The position numbers and the translations under genes are program-made. A stretch of DNA of 64,000 nt from NCBI GenBank assembly GCA_037044905.1, contig JBAOKB010000077.1, forward strand, positions 558,001-622,000, written 5' to 3'. Source of the stretch: Hortaea werneckii (Eukaryota > Ascomycota > Dothideomycetes > Mycosphaerellales > Teratosphaeriaceae). How positions within the stretch are numbered: position 1 is the first letter of the stretch; the number at the start of each line of letters is the position of its first letter. Below are positions 43,212-54,118 of this stretch, one piece after another. The notes under the pieces were generated by a model that did not search any database, was not told where the DNA came from, and saw only the letters and a program-made list of their open reading frames with translations.

Positions 43212-44384
43212 CTACGCCGTCGCCATCGCATCAACATCAACATCTTCAATCCTCCACATGTACCACATAAACAGACTCCGCCAGGGACGAAACGGCTCAG
43301 CCGTCTCCAGCATTTCCTTCTCGCTCATATACTTCCACTTGCCTCCCTTCGCCTTCAGCTTCCCCACATCCCGGCCCTTATACGCCGCCATCCCCCTCTG
43401 AACGCCCAGGTCACCCGTCGAGAACACATCCATGCGCTTGAGCCCGAAGCACATGAACATCTCCACCGACCAGACCCCGAGCCCCCGAACCGCGACCAGC
43501 TTCTCCATCACCTCCTCATCCGACCCGTTCATCAGCATCCTCACTGTCAGCTCACCCGCATCGAACTTCTGCGCCAATCCTTGGATATACTCGGCTTTCC
43601 GCTGACTTAACCCGGCCTCCCGCAGTCGCGGGAGAGGCGTCTCCGCCACAAGCTTCGGCGGTGGGAAGCCCGTCGGACAGGCTTCCGGTGGGAATAGCGC
43701 GATGAATTTGTTTTTGATGCTCTTCGCGGCGGCGCCGGAGACTTGCTGGGCCATGATGCCTGACGCCAGGGAACGGAAGGGATCGATCGTCTCGGCTAGG
43801 CCTTCCGGGCTAAATATCCGGCAGTGGTGCTTCGCGATGACTTTTTCGAGGTTGGGATCGATTTGGGAGAGGTGCGTGCAGGCTTGTTCTAGTAGACTGC
43901 CTGAGGTCGTGTTCGGGCCTGTGGACGGGCGGGAAGGGGTTATCGTTGTTGTGTCTTCGTTGATGTGCTGCACCTGAGTCCCGCCTGGTGTAATGAGGGC
44001 CGCGTTCGTGTGATGAGGCTCAGCTCGTCTGTTCTCCGGAGGTGGCGTAGCATCATCGATGTCTCCAGTGCTGTATCTGGGTCTGACGACGCTGTTGCTT
44101 GTCATCAATCCAATGGCGGAAGGCGTCGGTGTGATAGGCGGTGGCTTGGTGGGTGAGTTTGCCACCTTCCTTCTTTTGTTCGGTGTGGTCGGTGGAGGTG
44201 CCATTGAAACAGTTGCACCATCGTGCGTTGAATCTTCTTGTGCTATTGCATCCGTTGCCGCATCTTCCGTCGCCTTTGATTTTCTTGCTCGCTTCTTTGG
44301 CGGCGCTGCAGCCGCAGTTGGTTGGCCATTGGGTGGCTGTATCTTAGGGTGAGCTTGTACTCTTGCAGACCGTCTGAGGGACAT
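43212..44384 (-). CDS. MAG1: DNA-3-methyladenine glycosylase II (AlkA/Mag1 type)
   Basis: A single exon of 390 aa. The ATG at 44384 (MSLRRSARVQAHPKIQPPN) is preferred because the longer frame has no ATG upstream. The first ~150 residues are disordered, Pro/Thr/Lys-rich, with nuclear-localisation-like KKRARKSK and NKRRK. The catalytic domain begins at LLEQACTHLSQIDPNLEKVI and includes FRSLASGIMAQQVSGAAAKS, a helix-hairpin-helix VAVRGLGVWSVEMFMCFGL and the catalytic Asp in FSTGDLGVQRGM. It excises alkylated purines to start base excision repair in the nucleus. It ends with FRPWRSLFMWYMWR as in Mag1. The frame is intact. Confidence 0.94.
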   Translation of the reverse strand: MSLRRSARVQAHPKIQPPNGQPTAAAAPPKKRARKSKATEDAATDAIAQEDSTHDGATVSMAPPPTTPNKRRKVANSPTKPPPITPTPSAIGLMTSNSVVRPRYSTGDIDDATPPPENRRAEPHHTNAALITPGGTQVQHINEDTTTITPSRPSTGPNTTSGSLLEQACTHLSQIDPNLEKVIAKHHCRIFSPEGLAETIDPFRSLASGIMAQQVSGAAAKSIKNKFIALFPPEACPTGFPPPKLVAETPLPRLREAGLSQRKAEYIQGLAQKFDAGELTVRMLMNGSDEEVMEKLVAVRGLGVWSVEMFMCFGLKRMDVFSTGDLGVQRGMAAYKGRDVGKLKAKGGKWKYMSEKEMLETAEPFRPWRSLFMWYMWRIEDVDVDAMATA

Positions 44385-44987
44385 TGTGAAATGTCGCCTC
44401 ACCGAGGCAGTCTGGATTCGAGTACAGCTAACAGAAGACAAAAGCAAGCGGACTGCCGGTTTTGCACAAGGAGAACCGGCAGAGAACCAAATTGTTGCCA
44501 GTGCTGCTTTCGATCAGAAGATCTGAAATTGCTCAATTTAGATAAAGACGTCGATCTCATGCGATCCTCTGAGATACCATGAGGAAAGCACAATGATAAA
44601 CGTTCGGGAGCGAAACAATGCTCTGTCAGCTACCCGCGATGATCGACACTATGACGACCGCTTGGCGCACGCGGCTGGGGGCGCGTCCTGTGAGCGATAT
44701 CACGTGCAAATAATCCTGTCTCGAAACATACGGGTACAGGTGACAATCTCAGCAAAATGGCGCGTATTTCCATAGATAGATGAGCGGCTTCATGAAATAT
44801 GTACAAATGGTATCGCTCTATTGCGCCGCTTAAGCTCCAAGCTGAAAGTGCCGGGCTGATTCGGTTAAAATGTCCTGCCGCCAATGATCCTGAGCTCCCT
44901 CACGTTCGTCGCAGAAGACCGCCGACTTCTCTGCGTTCCCTACACTGTGTGCTCGCCTTGATCGCCAAAGCATCTTTTTCTAATCGC
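44385..44987. other. Intergenic region MAG1 / KGD4
   Basis: It holds the promoter of the glycosylase gene and the 3' flank of Kgd4. No additional gene was recognised. Confidence 0.5.
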
Positions 44988-45449
44988 TCATACGAACATG
45001 CTGGCTCCGCCGCTCTCCAGCGCCTCGATGTCTGCCTCTGTCCATCTCGCTCGGTGGAATCTCTTCGGTAGCTGATTCCTATCCCAAACTTGTCCCTGAG
45101 CTGGCTCGACTGACCCCAATTGCTGTGCTGATCTGCCGCCAATGTTGCCTACCGTTGGCGTTGCGCCCGCTGAGCCGCTCGGGGCCGCGGCCCTTTGTCC
45201 CTGCTGCTTGCCGCCAAGGGGACCATGTTGTTGCGCGCGCGTTCGGTAGCTGGCGAAAGATTCAGGAAGCTCGTTAGTCGGAGAGGCTGGGTGAGGAGCG
45301 GGCGTGTGGTCGACCTCTGCCGGGAGAAGTTAGTCTACTTGGACATGATTCCACAGGAACTGGGTGGACGTACGCTTCGGAATAGAGCGCTTGCCTAGGA
45401 AGCGAATCATCGGCTGGCGGTGCTGCCAGAGCGCACGCGTGAACTGCAT
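44988..45449 (-). CDS. KGD4: Kgd4/Ymr31, alpha-ketoglutarate dehydrogenase subunit 4 (mitochondrial)
   Basis: Exons 45449-45374 and 45316-44988 flank a 57-nt intron (GTACGT...GGCAG) and give 134 aa. The start MQFTRALWQHRQPMIRFLGK is a mitochondrial presequence with the family motif IRFLGKRSIP. The second exon gives VDHTPAPHPASPTNELPESF, ASYRTRAQQHGPLGG, a Gly/Ala/Ser-rich middle, and LPKRFHRARWTEADIEALES near the C-terminus. This is the conserved layout of Kgd4/MRPS36, which attaches the E3 component to the oxoglutarate dehydrogenase core. The gene is small and spliced, so simple open-frame searches miss it. Confidence 0.92.
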
Positions 45450-46110
45450 GGTGAATATAGCCTTGTTCTTCTGTCGCTGACAATCCAGGAAACTTTCGGG
45501 TTGGGAGTTGCAGGCTCGGAGATAGGTCTCGTCTCGTAATACGCTATTCCGAAGCAGAGGGTCTCGTTCTTGGAGCAACACAGATCGGTCAACGGTTTAT
45601 GTATCTGGCTCGACCGCGACGTTCGACAGGATACGAAGGCGGCGGGCGGCGGGATGTATTCGTGGGAGAAGGACGGTGCTCGCCGACATAGGAAGCCGAC
45701 CGCTCGGCAGCTTGAGGAAGCTTTGACATTTTAGGCTTCCACTGGCGGCGGGAAGAGCCGGAAGTAAGCGTCGGATGCAGTGAATGAATCCATCCATACA
45801 ACTGCATACAATCCATACCTTACCTTATCCTCTTGCGGCTGTCACATGTCAATTTGTCTACCAATCGAAACAACATCAAAGCACCCGGATTGGACCGCTG
45901 GTGAATTGTCGTGCAAGTCGAAAGAAGCTTCGTTTGACACACTCAGCCTACCTACTCTACGGCTCGCGGTCATAACTTCCTAGATTGGCATTAACGCCCA
46001 TTGCCCACATATTCCGAGAAGTGGCGATCCTTTACCAACAGTGCATTTGGCCGTCTTTTGAAGCAGATACGGCATTTGAATCGGAGGCAGTACGATAATC
46101 GCTATCAAAA
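45450..46110. promoter_or_regulatory. Divergent promoter region KGD4 / MED18
   Basis: 661 bases lie between divergent starts. No gene with a recognisable domain is present, although short frames occur at 45589-45816 (-). Confidence 0.45.
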
Positions 46111-46886
46111 ATGCAGGAATTGCTTCTGTATTCTCAGATCCCGGTCACCCGCCATGATCAGGTCCTTCACATCTTGGCCGGAGTGACCGCGTCTCCACCC
46201 ACGCAAATCACGGAGCAGCATCTCGTCTATCAGCAGACCCGAGTCCCTGAGCGTAACACGTCCAAAAAGAATGCGCAGCCCCAGCAGCAGAACATCCAGC
46301 AACAGCGGCCTACTTACCACAAATTGATCCGTGAGGTCGATTTAAAGACAGGCCACCCCACTGGTCCATGGCGATTCCGTGCCGAAGAGATTCCACAGGC
46401 CGGAGTCAGCATAGCTGTATCGCGTGCGGTAGATGAGAAAGTGCTCGCTGATGGCGAGCTGGAGAATTTCCGGGAGGGAGGACAATGGTATAGGTATGTT
46501 TCGCCACGCATCCAGCTAATTGCCCCATACTTTTCATCGCAATCGCTCACAGGAATAGATATGTGACACAATACATCGCGCCAACAACACGTTTCGTCCA
46601 TCATAACACCATCATCACCAATTCCCGGCCTTACTCTTTACCTGAAGGACATGGAGCCTTGGAACCCTTGGATGCGCCAATCTTGCCTTTATCAGATTGT
46701 AAGCCCGTCGACCCAAGCGGCGCGTACGTTTTCATCGCCAGCATCAGGATCGAGGACGGCAAAAACTCCAAATTGACCGAGCAAGCCATGGCGGAATTGT
46801 TAGGTTTCAAAAAGCAAATGGAGGGAGCTGTGGATCTGCGAGTACCTGAGAGGCTGAGCTTGGATAGCAGGGTGAAGAACGTGTGA
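46111..46886 (+). CDS. MED18: Mediator complex subunit 18
   Basis: Exons 46111-46493 and 46553-46886 flank a 59-nt intron (GTATGT...CACAG) joined in phase 2 and give 238 aa. The start MQELLLYSQIPVTRHDQVLH matches the conserved Med18 N-terminus, followed by ILAGVTASPP and a Gln-rich loop. The strand-rich fold continues with THRFVHHNTIITNSRPY-like and SGAYVFIASIRIEDG elements. Med18/Srb5 belongs to the Mediator head module with Med20 and contacts RNA polymerase II. Its 3' end is convergent with the F-box gene. The frame is intact. Confidence 0.93.
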
Positions 46887-47616
46887 GGCAAATCGTCATG
46901 ACGGCTACCAACCATCTGCGCGACAGGAGCTTCACACCACGACATCTGTGGGCTGCGATACCATGTTCACCGTCGTGCGATAACTCGGCATCTCTTAGAC
47001 TGTGGTATGAGCGACGCTGTTGAAAGACTGGCATGAGGCCTTGAAGACTCGCAGCACGCCGTGGCACATTCAAGAGCTGCTAGCAGACGGGGCGCTAGTT
47101 GGCGTGCTCATGGCGACTTCTGGTCCATGAAAACCACCCTGAACGCCACTTTGCTTCGTAATAATGCTGCACAATAATGCCTGTGTACAGATGGCGGAAC
47201 CTTCAACAAACAAACAATCTTGAAGGCCCGATTCGACGTCATCTTCTTCCGGCCCAGGGAATGGAGAACCTTTGTGACACGGGAACGATAGTCACTTAAA
47301 GATCACCTTTTTGCAACAAAAGCGCGGGACAATGAGATAGAATCTTCTGGAGAGTATCGAATGTTGCGCTACACGGACCTGGCCCCGAGTAGCCGAAAAC
47401 ATGGCCCAAGAGGACTTCATAATACGACATGAAATTTACCATTGTATTTTCCAGCACTACTAGCCACCTCAACCGGGCAAAGACTGTCGGTGATGCTTCA
47501 TCACACGTCTTGCATCGCTCAAGTCAATACGTCAGCAAGAGAATTACCGTGCGCTGGGACATGCATCCAAGCAGCACACGAGATCTTGCCACCCAAGCGC
47601 ATTGTCCTCTTCAAGC
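46887..47616. other. Convergent 3' intergenic region
   Basis: This lies between MED18 (+) and the F-box gene (-). No gene, RNA or repeat was recognised in 730 bases. Confidence 0.5.
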
Positions 47617-48678
47617 TCACTTCCTGCGGGACGCTCTGAGCGCCTGCCCTGCCATGGACACTTCAACACGTTCAACCAATGCTGCATACACCAACGGGAA
47701 GTCTCCTTCATCGCTCTTAGGGTGCCGCCGGAGCTGCATCAGATTTGGATACGCCGACTCGTTCCAGAGAACGTAGTGCGGCGTGAACGGCAGAGAATCC
47801 AGCTTAGGAAGTTGCAGCCGCCTAACAACAACCAAGTTAATCCTCGTCCGAATGTTACAGATGTCCGCGTGCGTCTTTCCCTCCAGGGAGATGGGCTCAG
47901 GACGCGGCATTGCATTCAGAAATCTACTCGTGGCGTCCCGTGCGCTGATAGCACTTTGGCCCTGAGGCAGGCCACTGACAATCTCGAAGATCTCGTTCGC
48001 CAGCTCCCCATCCTCTGCACCCCCGTATATAAACCCCAAGGCATAGCGAGTGAATGTGTCGATTTTCCCGCAGATCCAGCGCACATACGACTCCGCCAGA
48101 TCGACTCCGGTCACGCCTGCATAATCTGGATTTTGCTCCCGGTACCATTCAACGAAAGCCGAAACGATGCGTTCGCAGCATATCCTGGCCGGTTGACTCG
48201 ATGGAGGATCTTTGAACACGCAATGGGTTGTGCACCGTGCCGATCTCCAGCCAAAGCAATTCAGATACGTCTGTAGAGCTTCGTGTACGGGTAGGCCGGC
48301 AAAATTGAACGCCGCAATGTTGGCAGCCAGTCTCTCCCGCTCCCTTTCCAGAATCGTATTTGCTAGGCTGAGTTTAGCTGGATTGATGATCTGGTAGAAG
48401 ACCTTGCACGTGGCACGAAGAGCGAGAATGTCTTGTACCTGAAGATCCGTACAGATGTGAAGCACGAGCTCCGTCGGAAGGCGGCTGAAATAATCGACAC
48501 CAATCCCAGCAGTGCAGGGCGATACGAGCTCTTGTGAGGCAACGATCATGCTGTGAGAACCTTCGTTCGCTTCCATAGTCGAGTCTGGGTCCAAATGTTG
48601 CAGAGCCTGACCGATGCTGCTCAAATTGCGGTTCACTAGTCTGGCAATCCCCAAAAAGATATGCTGTAAAAAAGACAT
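47617..48678 (-). CDS. F-box protein
   Basis: A single exon of 353 aa; the ATG at 48678 (MSFLQHIFLGIARLVNRNLS) is the first in frame. The F-box lies at about residues 63-98: FSRLPTELVLHICTDLQVQD, ILALRATCKVFYQII. The remaining ~250 residues are helical with several Cys (WRSARCTTHCVFKD) and no recognised repeat (no LRR, WD40 or Kelch). F-box proteins bridge substrates to the Skp1-cullin ubiquitin ligase; the target here is unknown. It lies 130 bases downstream of the AFG1-like gene on the same strand. Confidence 0.8.
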   Translation of the reverse strand: MSFLQHIFLGIARLVNRNLSSIGQALQHLDPDSTMEANEGSHSMIVASQELVSPCTAGIGVDYFSRLPTELVLHICTDLQVQDILALRATCKVFYQIINPAKLSLANTILERERERLAANIAAFNFAGLPVHEALQTYLNCFGWRSARCTTHCVFKDPPSSQPARICCERIVSAFVEWYREQNPDYAGVTGVDLAESYVRWICGKIDTFTRYALGFIYGGAEDGELANEIFEIVSGLPQGQSAISARDATSRFLNAMPRPEPISLEGKTHADICNIRTRINLVVVRRLQLPKLDSLPFTPHYVLWNESAYPNLMQLRRHPKSDEGDFPLVYAALVERVEVSMAGQALRASRRK

Positions 48679-48808
48679 TTTTTCCCTTTGAAATAGGAAT
48701 GGTATTTCTGCAGACGTATCTACTTTCCTTGTGCGAATACATTGATTCTCGGAAACCTTATTCCCAGTATAGCGGTCCCGGTACCATGTATATCTCTCGA
48801 AACACGTT

Positions 48809-51241
48809 CTAGCGCTTCCCGCCCTCCCGTTCTTTGAGACCCTCCACCCCTTTGCCCCATGCGCCGGCTTTGGGACCCCATTTCATCATGCCCCAGACAT
48901 GCGTCCAAGAAAATTTTGGAGGTGGTTCCCTGGAAGTTCTGAACGGACTGGTGGCTCCGTGCTTGAAGCTCTCGTCTGGCCGACTCTCGTCCATCACCGC
49001 CTCTCCCATCGCCACGTCTGAAGCTTTCGCAGCGCTCACATCGCTTTCGAGTGCCGATTGAAGGCCGTGGTCCGACCGCTCGCTGACTGACCGCTCCCAT
49101 CGCCTCACCTGTGCCGGCAGTGGTCGATGCCAGTCCGCTTCATTGCGCGCCCACCATCTCGCACCGCACATTTCCCACAACCTGCTTTGTGCACGCTTGT
49201 ATGCGAACCTCTCATCCTCACCCGTGAATGCGCTCGTCTTTCCGAAGTCGACGGGCTTGCGCACGCCACCACTGCTTCCCGCCTCGGTGTACCTGACTTC
49301 GTCGGGGTCTATAGGCTTCCGTTCCATCTCACCGTCCGTCATCCCAAAGGACCTGCTAAACCCGCTTCTGCCAGGTCTAGGCTTATTGGGTGGGTCATCT
49401 TCGATGGCATCCGGACTCAAAAGTCCGCGGAGGCGGGCGTGTGTGTAGTCTGGTTCAGGTTCAGGTTCGGCGTAGTTTGGGTTCTCGCTGAGAATGTTAG
49501 GCCGGAAGGGGGCAGTGGCATCTTGATAGACTTCTGCAATCGTCTCGGAGTACACTGCATCGCTGCTATCCTCGCCATCCTTGCCCACCCTATCTGAGAA
49601 GAATAGGTCGTCTGGCCCGGCTTCTGCACTGATGTAAAGCTTACATCTACACTCGTAGAGCGCATCCAGGAGTGTGATGAAGCGACGCGCCTCATTCTTC
49701 ATGATCCAAGTAAGCACAGGTACCTCAGTGAGAATTAGCGTATTATATCCTGAAGCCAAAGTCATGTAGTCGGCTGGTCCAAGAGTGCTTTTGCAAAGCT
49801 CATCAAAGGTCCACATTGTTGTTGCCTCGTACGCTCGCGGGATCGGAATTGTACGGCCATAAACTTTCATCGTTGTTGCTTTCCAGGGTATACCGTCCAA
49901 GTGCACCTGCCCGGTCGCCTTTTCGATGACAGCTTTCACAGTCTCGCCCACATTGGCACCTACATGGTTTACTGAGAAGTGGGCAGGTAGAGCGATTTCA
50001 TCTGTCTCATCCACAGGCTGCTCTGTCATCTCGTCCTCTGACGGCCATCCGGCCATTCCCTTCCCGTGTTGCATATCTTGGTGGCCATCCAATGACCACT
50101 CTGCGACTTCTTCGACCCTTGGCTTCGGCGACAGTCGCCCGCTGTCAATCCTTCTGTAATCCTTGCCACCTTCCATCTCCCAGACCTCACATCTCGCTTT
50201 CAGCACCTCAAGGAACTTTGAAAACTCATTCTGACCGCCAAACAAACCCCCGCCACCACTGCTGGCTCTCCGACGTAAGCCAAATTGCCACCCCAGAGAC
50301 TCGATTCGAGAAGGTGCGGGCATTGGGTAGTCCTCCATCCCAGTCGCCTTGGCCAATTCCTCCGGCATGCGGTTGCTAGTCGCCACCAGCACACCTCCAA
50401 GCTGGAAGAAGGCCGTCATCAGATTCGTTAAAATCTTACTTGCCACTCTATCTGGCATTTGAAACTCATCCAGAAACAAGATGGGGCTGTCCTGTACCAA
50501 ATCCTTGGCGAGCCAGAGAAGCGAGTAGTCATCGTCACTGGAAAAGCTTGCCGTTGTCGGTTCAGTTGTTCTTGCAACCCGAAGACTTTCCAGCTTCGCA
50601 AACATCTCTAACATGAAGGTGTTGAAATGCCACCGCCGCTTCTTGCGCGTGGGGAGGCAATCGGCGAAGAGGTCAATGAGCATGGACTTGCCAGTTCCCA
50701 CCTCACCGTGAAGCATCAGCCCTTTCGGCGAGTCGAGATCTAAGGCCGCTTCATGTGAGGTGAGCTTCCTCGTTAGGGCCAGACTGTCTCTTTTCTCTTT
50801 GGCATCGAGAAGAGACCGCCATGCGCCGCGCCTAGATGCTGCGGCATTTTGTGCTGAAGATTCAATGCGTTGTGCGCGTACCGCTCGAGCTATCTGGTCA
50901 AGTCGATCGGAGTATTCTATTCGTGGCTCGTAATCCTTCAGGCGATCGTACAGCTTCTGGAGATGGAGTGCTAAGCGAAGCTGGGATTGATCCGGGATCA
51001 CATTCTTGGTGGCAACCAGCGCCCGATACTTCACCAAGGGATTGGTGATGGCGACGCCGGTCGCAGACATTGATGCAATGCTAAGTAAATTATGTGTGCG
51101 GGCAAGACAAGACGAGAGATGGGGTGGTATGAAAGTGATACGATCCAGACCTACCAATTGCGTCACCACCGAAGCCAATTCTCTCAAGAAAGGCTTCATC
51201 GGAGACGGGACATGTACAGCAGGGATTTGCATCCCAAGCAT
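48809..51241 (-). CDS. AFG1-like AAA-type ATPase
   Basis: A single exon of 810 aa from ATG 51241. An in-frame ATG at 51070 (MSATGVAITNPLVKYRALVA, 753 aa) fits the family start better, because the first 57 residues look like leader sequence. Walker A is GEVGTGKS within PKGLMLHGEVGTGKSMLIDL, Walker B is ILFLDEFQMPD, followed by ATSNRMPEELAKATGM. AFG1 family members (human AFG1L/LACE1) are mitochondrial ATPases in protein quality control. This form is much longer than yeast Afg1. It has an acidic insert after the ATPase core and a long disordered C-terminus with WGMMKWGPKAGAWGKGVE near the end. A classical mitochondrial presequence is not clear. The frame is intact over 2.4 kb. Confidence 0.9.
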   Translation of the reverse strand: MLGMQIPAVHVPSPMKPFLRELASVVTQLVGLDRITFIPPHLSSCLARTHNLLSIASMSATGVAITNPLVKYRALVATKNVIPDQSQLRLALHLQKLYDRLKDYEPRIEYSDRLDQIARAVRAQRIESSAQNAAASRRGAWRSLLDAKEKRDSLALTRKLTSHEAALDLDSPKGLMLHGEVGTGKSMLIDLFADCLPTRKKRRWHFNTFMLEMFAKLESLRVARTTEPTTASFSSDDDYSLLWLAKDLVQDSPILFLDEFQMPDRVASKILTNLMTAFFQLGGVLVATSNRMPEELAKATGMEDYPMPAPSRIESLGWQFGLRRRASSGGGGLFGGQNEFSKFLEVLKARCEVWEMEGGKDYRRIDSGRLSPKPRVEEVAEWSLDGHQDMQHGKGMAGWPSEDEMTEQPVDETDEIALPAHFSVNHVGANVGETVKAVIEKATGQVHLDGIPWKATTMKVYGRTIPIPRAYEATTMWTFDELCKSTLGPADYMTLASGYNTLILTEVPVLTWIMKNEARRFITLLDALYECRCKLYISAEAGPDDLFFSDRVGKDGEDSSDAVYSETIAEVYQDATAPFRPNILSENPNYAEPEPEPDYTHARLRGLLSPDAIEDDPPNKPRPGRSGFSRSFGMTDGEMERKPIDPDEVRYTEAGSSGGVRKPVDFGKTSAFTGEDERFAYKRAQSRLWEMCGARWWARNEADWHRPLPAQVRRWERSVSERSDHGLQSALESDVSAAKASDVAMGEAVMDESRPDESFKHGATSPFRTSREPPPKFSWTHVWGMMKWGPKAGAWGKGVEGLKEREGGKR

Positions 51242-51495
51242 CCCGATTTCATTAAGGATGAAGAACTTATAATTATACTAGATGACTAGTAGACAAGCAA
51301 TTTGGAGATAGTCCAGTGTAGACAGAAGGTGAGGTGGGTGTAATGGAGCACCTCCACTTGTGGGGCGAACGGAAGCAGCCAACGGGAGCAACTTGTATGA
51401 GGTGTTGCATTTGCCGGCCCATGCTAAAACTGTAGAACTACTAGTATGCAACGAGACAATAATTCCCACTGCGTAATCTCAACAGCGGAGATTCT

Positions 51496-53544
51496 CTAAG
51501 CATAATCCCCAGCTTCGAACTTCTCCTTATCCCAGAACCGAGCCTTGACCTCGTTTCCTGCAAACTCCACGCCGCTCATGGCCTGTACGCACCTCAGAGC
51601 ACTCAACTGACTTGTGAACTTGACAAAAACATCATCCTCCCCACCTTGTTCCTTCCGCCATATCATCAAGCGCTCCACGCTACCGTACTGAGTTTCCATC
51701 TCCTTTCCAATCTCATCGTATAGGCCGTTGTCCTGAATTTCACTGTCCAGGTCCATGCCTTTACACATGCCTTCAAGTTTGACCACCTCAGACAGCTCTC
51801 CGGCCTCGTCTCCTCCTTCGCCCTCAACCTCAGCCTTTTCTCCCTCCGTCAACTTTCTCCGTTTCCCTCCTACTAGTTTACCCATGTTCTTCGGTGCCGC
51901 CCACCCACCGCCCTCCTGATCGGGCAGCTTCTTCCTCTTTTCTGCCTTTGCAACAACAGCAGTGGCAATACCTTCATTGCCTTCCGCACCCAAACCCTTG
52001 CCCTTCTCCCAGCCATACTTCTTAAGCAGGCGTTCTGCGAATCCTTTCTGACCTGGCGCTTTACTTCTAGGCGCATCAGGCTGATCGATGGCTGCAGTTT
52101 GGGATGGGGATGCGGAAGGTTCGAGATCGACCAGACTGTCGTCCTCGGGCGGTGGCGGTGGTAAGTTGTACCGTACTGCGCCCTTGGACGCAACAACGCC
52201 AGGCTGTTCGGGCTCTTCAACGGGTGGAGGCGGTGGCGGCTGGGACGCAGCGTTAACAGTTGGCGGGGCTGCAGCAGGAGGCGAATTTTGCGTCGTTGCG
52301 ACTGGCGGGGTTGGAGAAACAGCAGCACTGGGGACCTTCCCTTGCGCGGCCAACTTTGCCTTGAATGCCGCAATCTTGGCCAGCGCTTCAGCACGTTTAG
52401 CCTCAACGTCTACCGCTGCTTTTGAGTCATCGCCAATGGGCTGCCTAGTAGCAACAGGAGGGGGAATAGTCTGCTGAGCGATCGGCGGCGGTGGTAGCGG
52501 GACTGTATTCTGTGGCGGCGTCGGTGCTTGGCCGCTCATGCGCATGCGGCGCAAATATGGATCCTCGTCCTCCGGAGGGACAGCAGAAGAAGATGATGCG
52601 GCAGTAGGCCGAGCTTGATAGCTGTTGTCGGAACTTCCAGAGTGCTTTGGAAGCGAGGGCGGGTAATAATCATCCTCTTCATCCTCGACCTGTGGTCTTG
52701 GAGCAGAATCGTCAAAGGAAGGCGGGGCGAAGTTGAGGTTTGGTGGCGGTGCGAACATTTCTGCCAGCCCATTAGCAGGTCCTCTCTTAGCTCCAGCTTT
52801 GTGCATCTTACTATTGGCGGAAGTTCCAGCACTCTCGTCTTGGCTCTCTTTTCTACTTTTGTTCGCCTCCTTCAACTGTTGATAATACAACCTCGCTTTC
52901 CAGTCTCGAATCTCCCGATACTGCTCTTCACTGCCTTTGTAATCCGCATAGTTGTTCGGCAGAGTGGGATCGTATATGTCGTCCCACTCCCAGATCCGGG
53001 TCTCTTGCTTGTTTTTATTCTTCTTCCTCTGATTCTTCTTGGCCCGCGCCCGGTTCTCTTGATAGGTGTACGCCGCTTCATCGTCCTCGTCGACCCAGTC
53101 CTCGAGCTTACTGCGCTGTGTAAACGGCCTGGCAGCTGGGGTATCGCTGGTCGTGCCCGATGCAGCAGCTCTGTCCGGCGTACTAGTTGCTGCGCCTAAG
53201 CCTGTCGACGTGGGTACCGAAGCGGTGCTTGAGCTGAACTTGTGCGCTGAGGAAGAAGGGACACCTTGCTTCGGCCTGCTGATCTTGGATTGGGCCTGAG
53301 GTCGCCGGATTGGCTGAAACTGCAACGATGCTTCGCGTTGAAGACAAGTGAGCTGAACTGCCTCGCACTGTCATAAAAGTCATGTTACGGTACCATCTTT
53401 CTTCTTCTGCCCTTCGCCATCGGCTTCGTCCTTCTTGGAGTCATATTTGACGGGGGCGCCGGAAATTGTTGCGCCGCCTTCAGGCTTGTTGCCGAGCAAA
53501 TCGGCATAGAGGGACATGCCCATTTTCTTCGGGGGTGCTGACAT
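51496..53544 (-). CDS. SPF45/RBM17-like splicing factor (G-patch + RRM)
   Basis: Exons 53544-53394 and 53330-51496 flank a 63-nt intron (GTACCG...GAAG) and give 661 aa. The start MSAPPKKMGMSLYADLLGNK is typical of SPF45. The junction KKKDASLQFQPIRRPQ restores a conserved block. DWVDEDDEAAYTYQENR, IWEWDDIYDPTLPNNYADY and a Pro-rich central region follow. The G-patch reads GFAERLLKKYGWEKGKGLGA. The C-terminal RRM of U2AF-homology type has LYDEIGKEMETQYGSVERLM and FVKFTSQLSALRCVQAMSG, ending ARFWDKEKFEAGDYA. It acts in spliceosomal 3' splice-site use. The frame is intact. Confidence 0.94.
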
Positions 53545-54118
53545 GATCACGCTTGTTAGTCTACTGTCCCTTGACCACGCCTAGAGGCGCCTCTACAACG
53601 GTATTCCGGTGCAGCAGTAGCAGCAGCAGCAGCAATGCCAATCGTCGTGTTCCTGTGAAATATGGTATGCAATCCACATGGAAGTGAACGCAACTATTCC
53701 GAGCCAGCCACGGAGCTTCAGCGCCAAATCCGATTGGACCCCTCGCAAAGGGCGCTAGCGGGTTGGACGGCTTGGCAGGTCGCATTCACTACCACTCTCG
53801 CGCGGTGTAGTCAGGTTGCTTCCCGATTGAGCCAAGCATCATGAAGTGAAGATACCAACCATACTTTGCAGCTTACACGTGAAAGAACAGAAGCGAGCAT
53901 GAATGAAAAGCGCTGTACGCATAAGATATGCACTGTGTCCAGTATTTACACACGTCTTCATTCCCTTCCTACGAGAAAGAGACAAGAGAGCGTACCACCA
54001 ACCTCTACCGAAAAGCCGGGAGCCTGTGTCAGATAGGAATGAAAGAATGATGTTCCTCGCTGCAACGCCGCCGAACGCCTCAAAGCGCACTCTAGAAAGT
54101 CTCCTTGCTTTTGCGTTT
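53545..54118. other. Intergenic region SPF45-like / RSP5
   Basis: It holds the promoter of the SPF45-like gene and the 3' flank of RSP5. An imperfect CAG/GCA trinucleotide run lies at 53611-53637. Nothing else was recognised. Confidence 0.5.
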
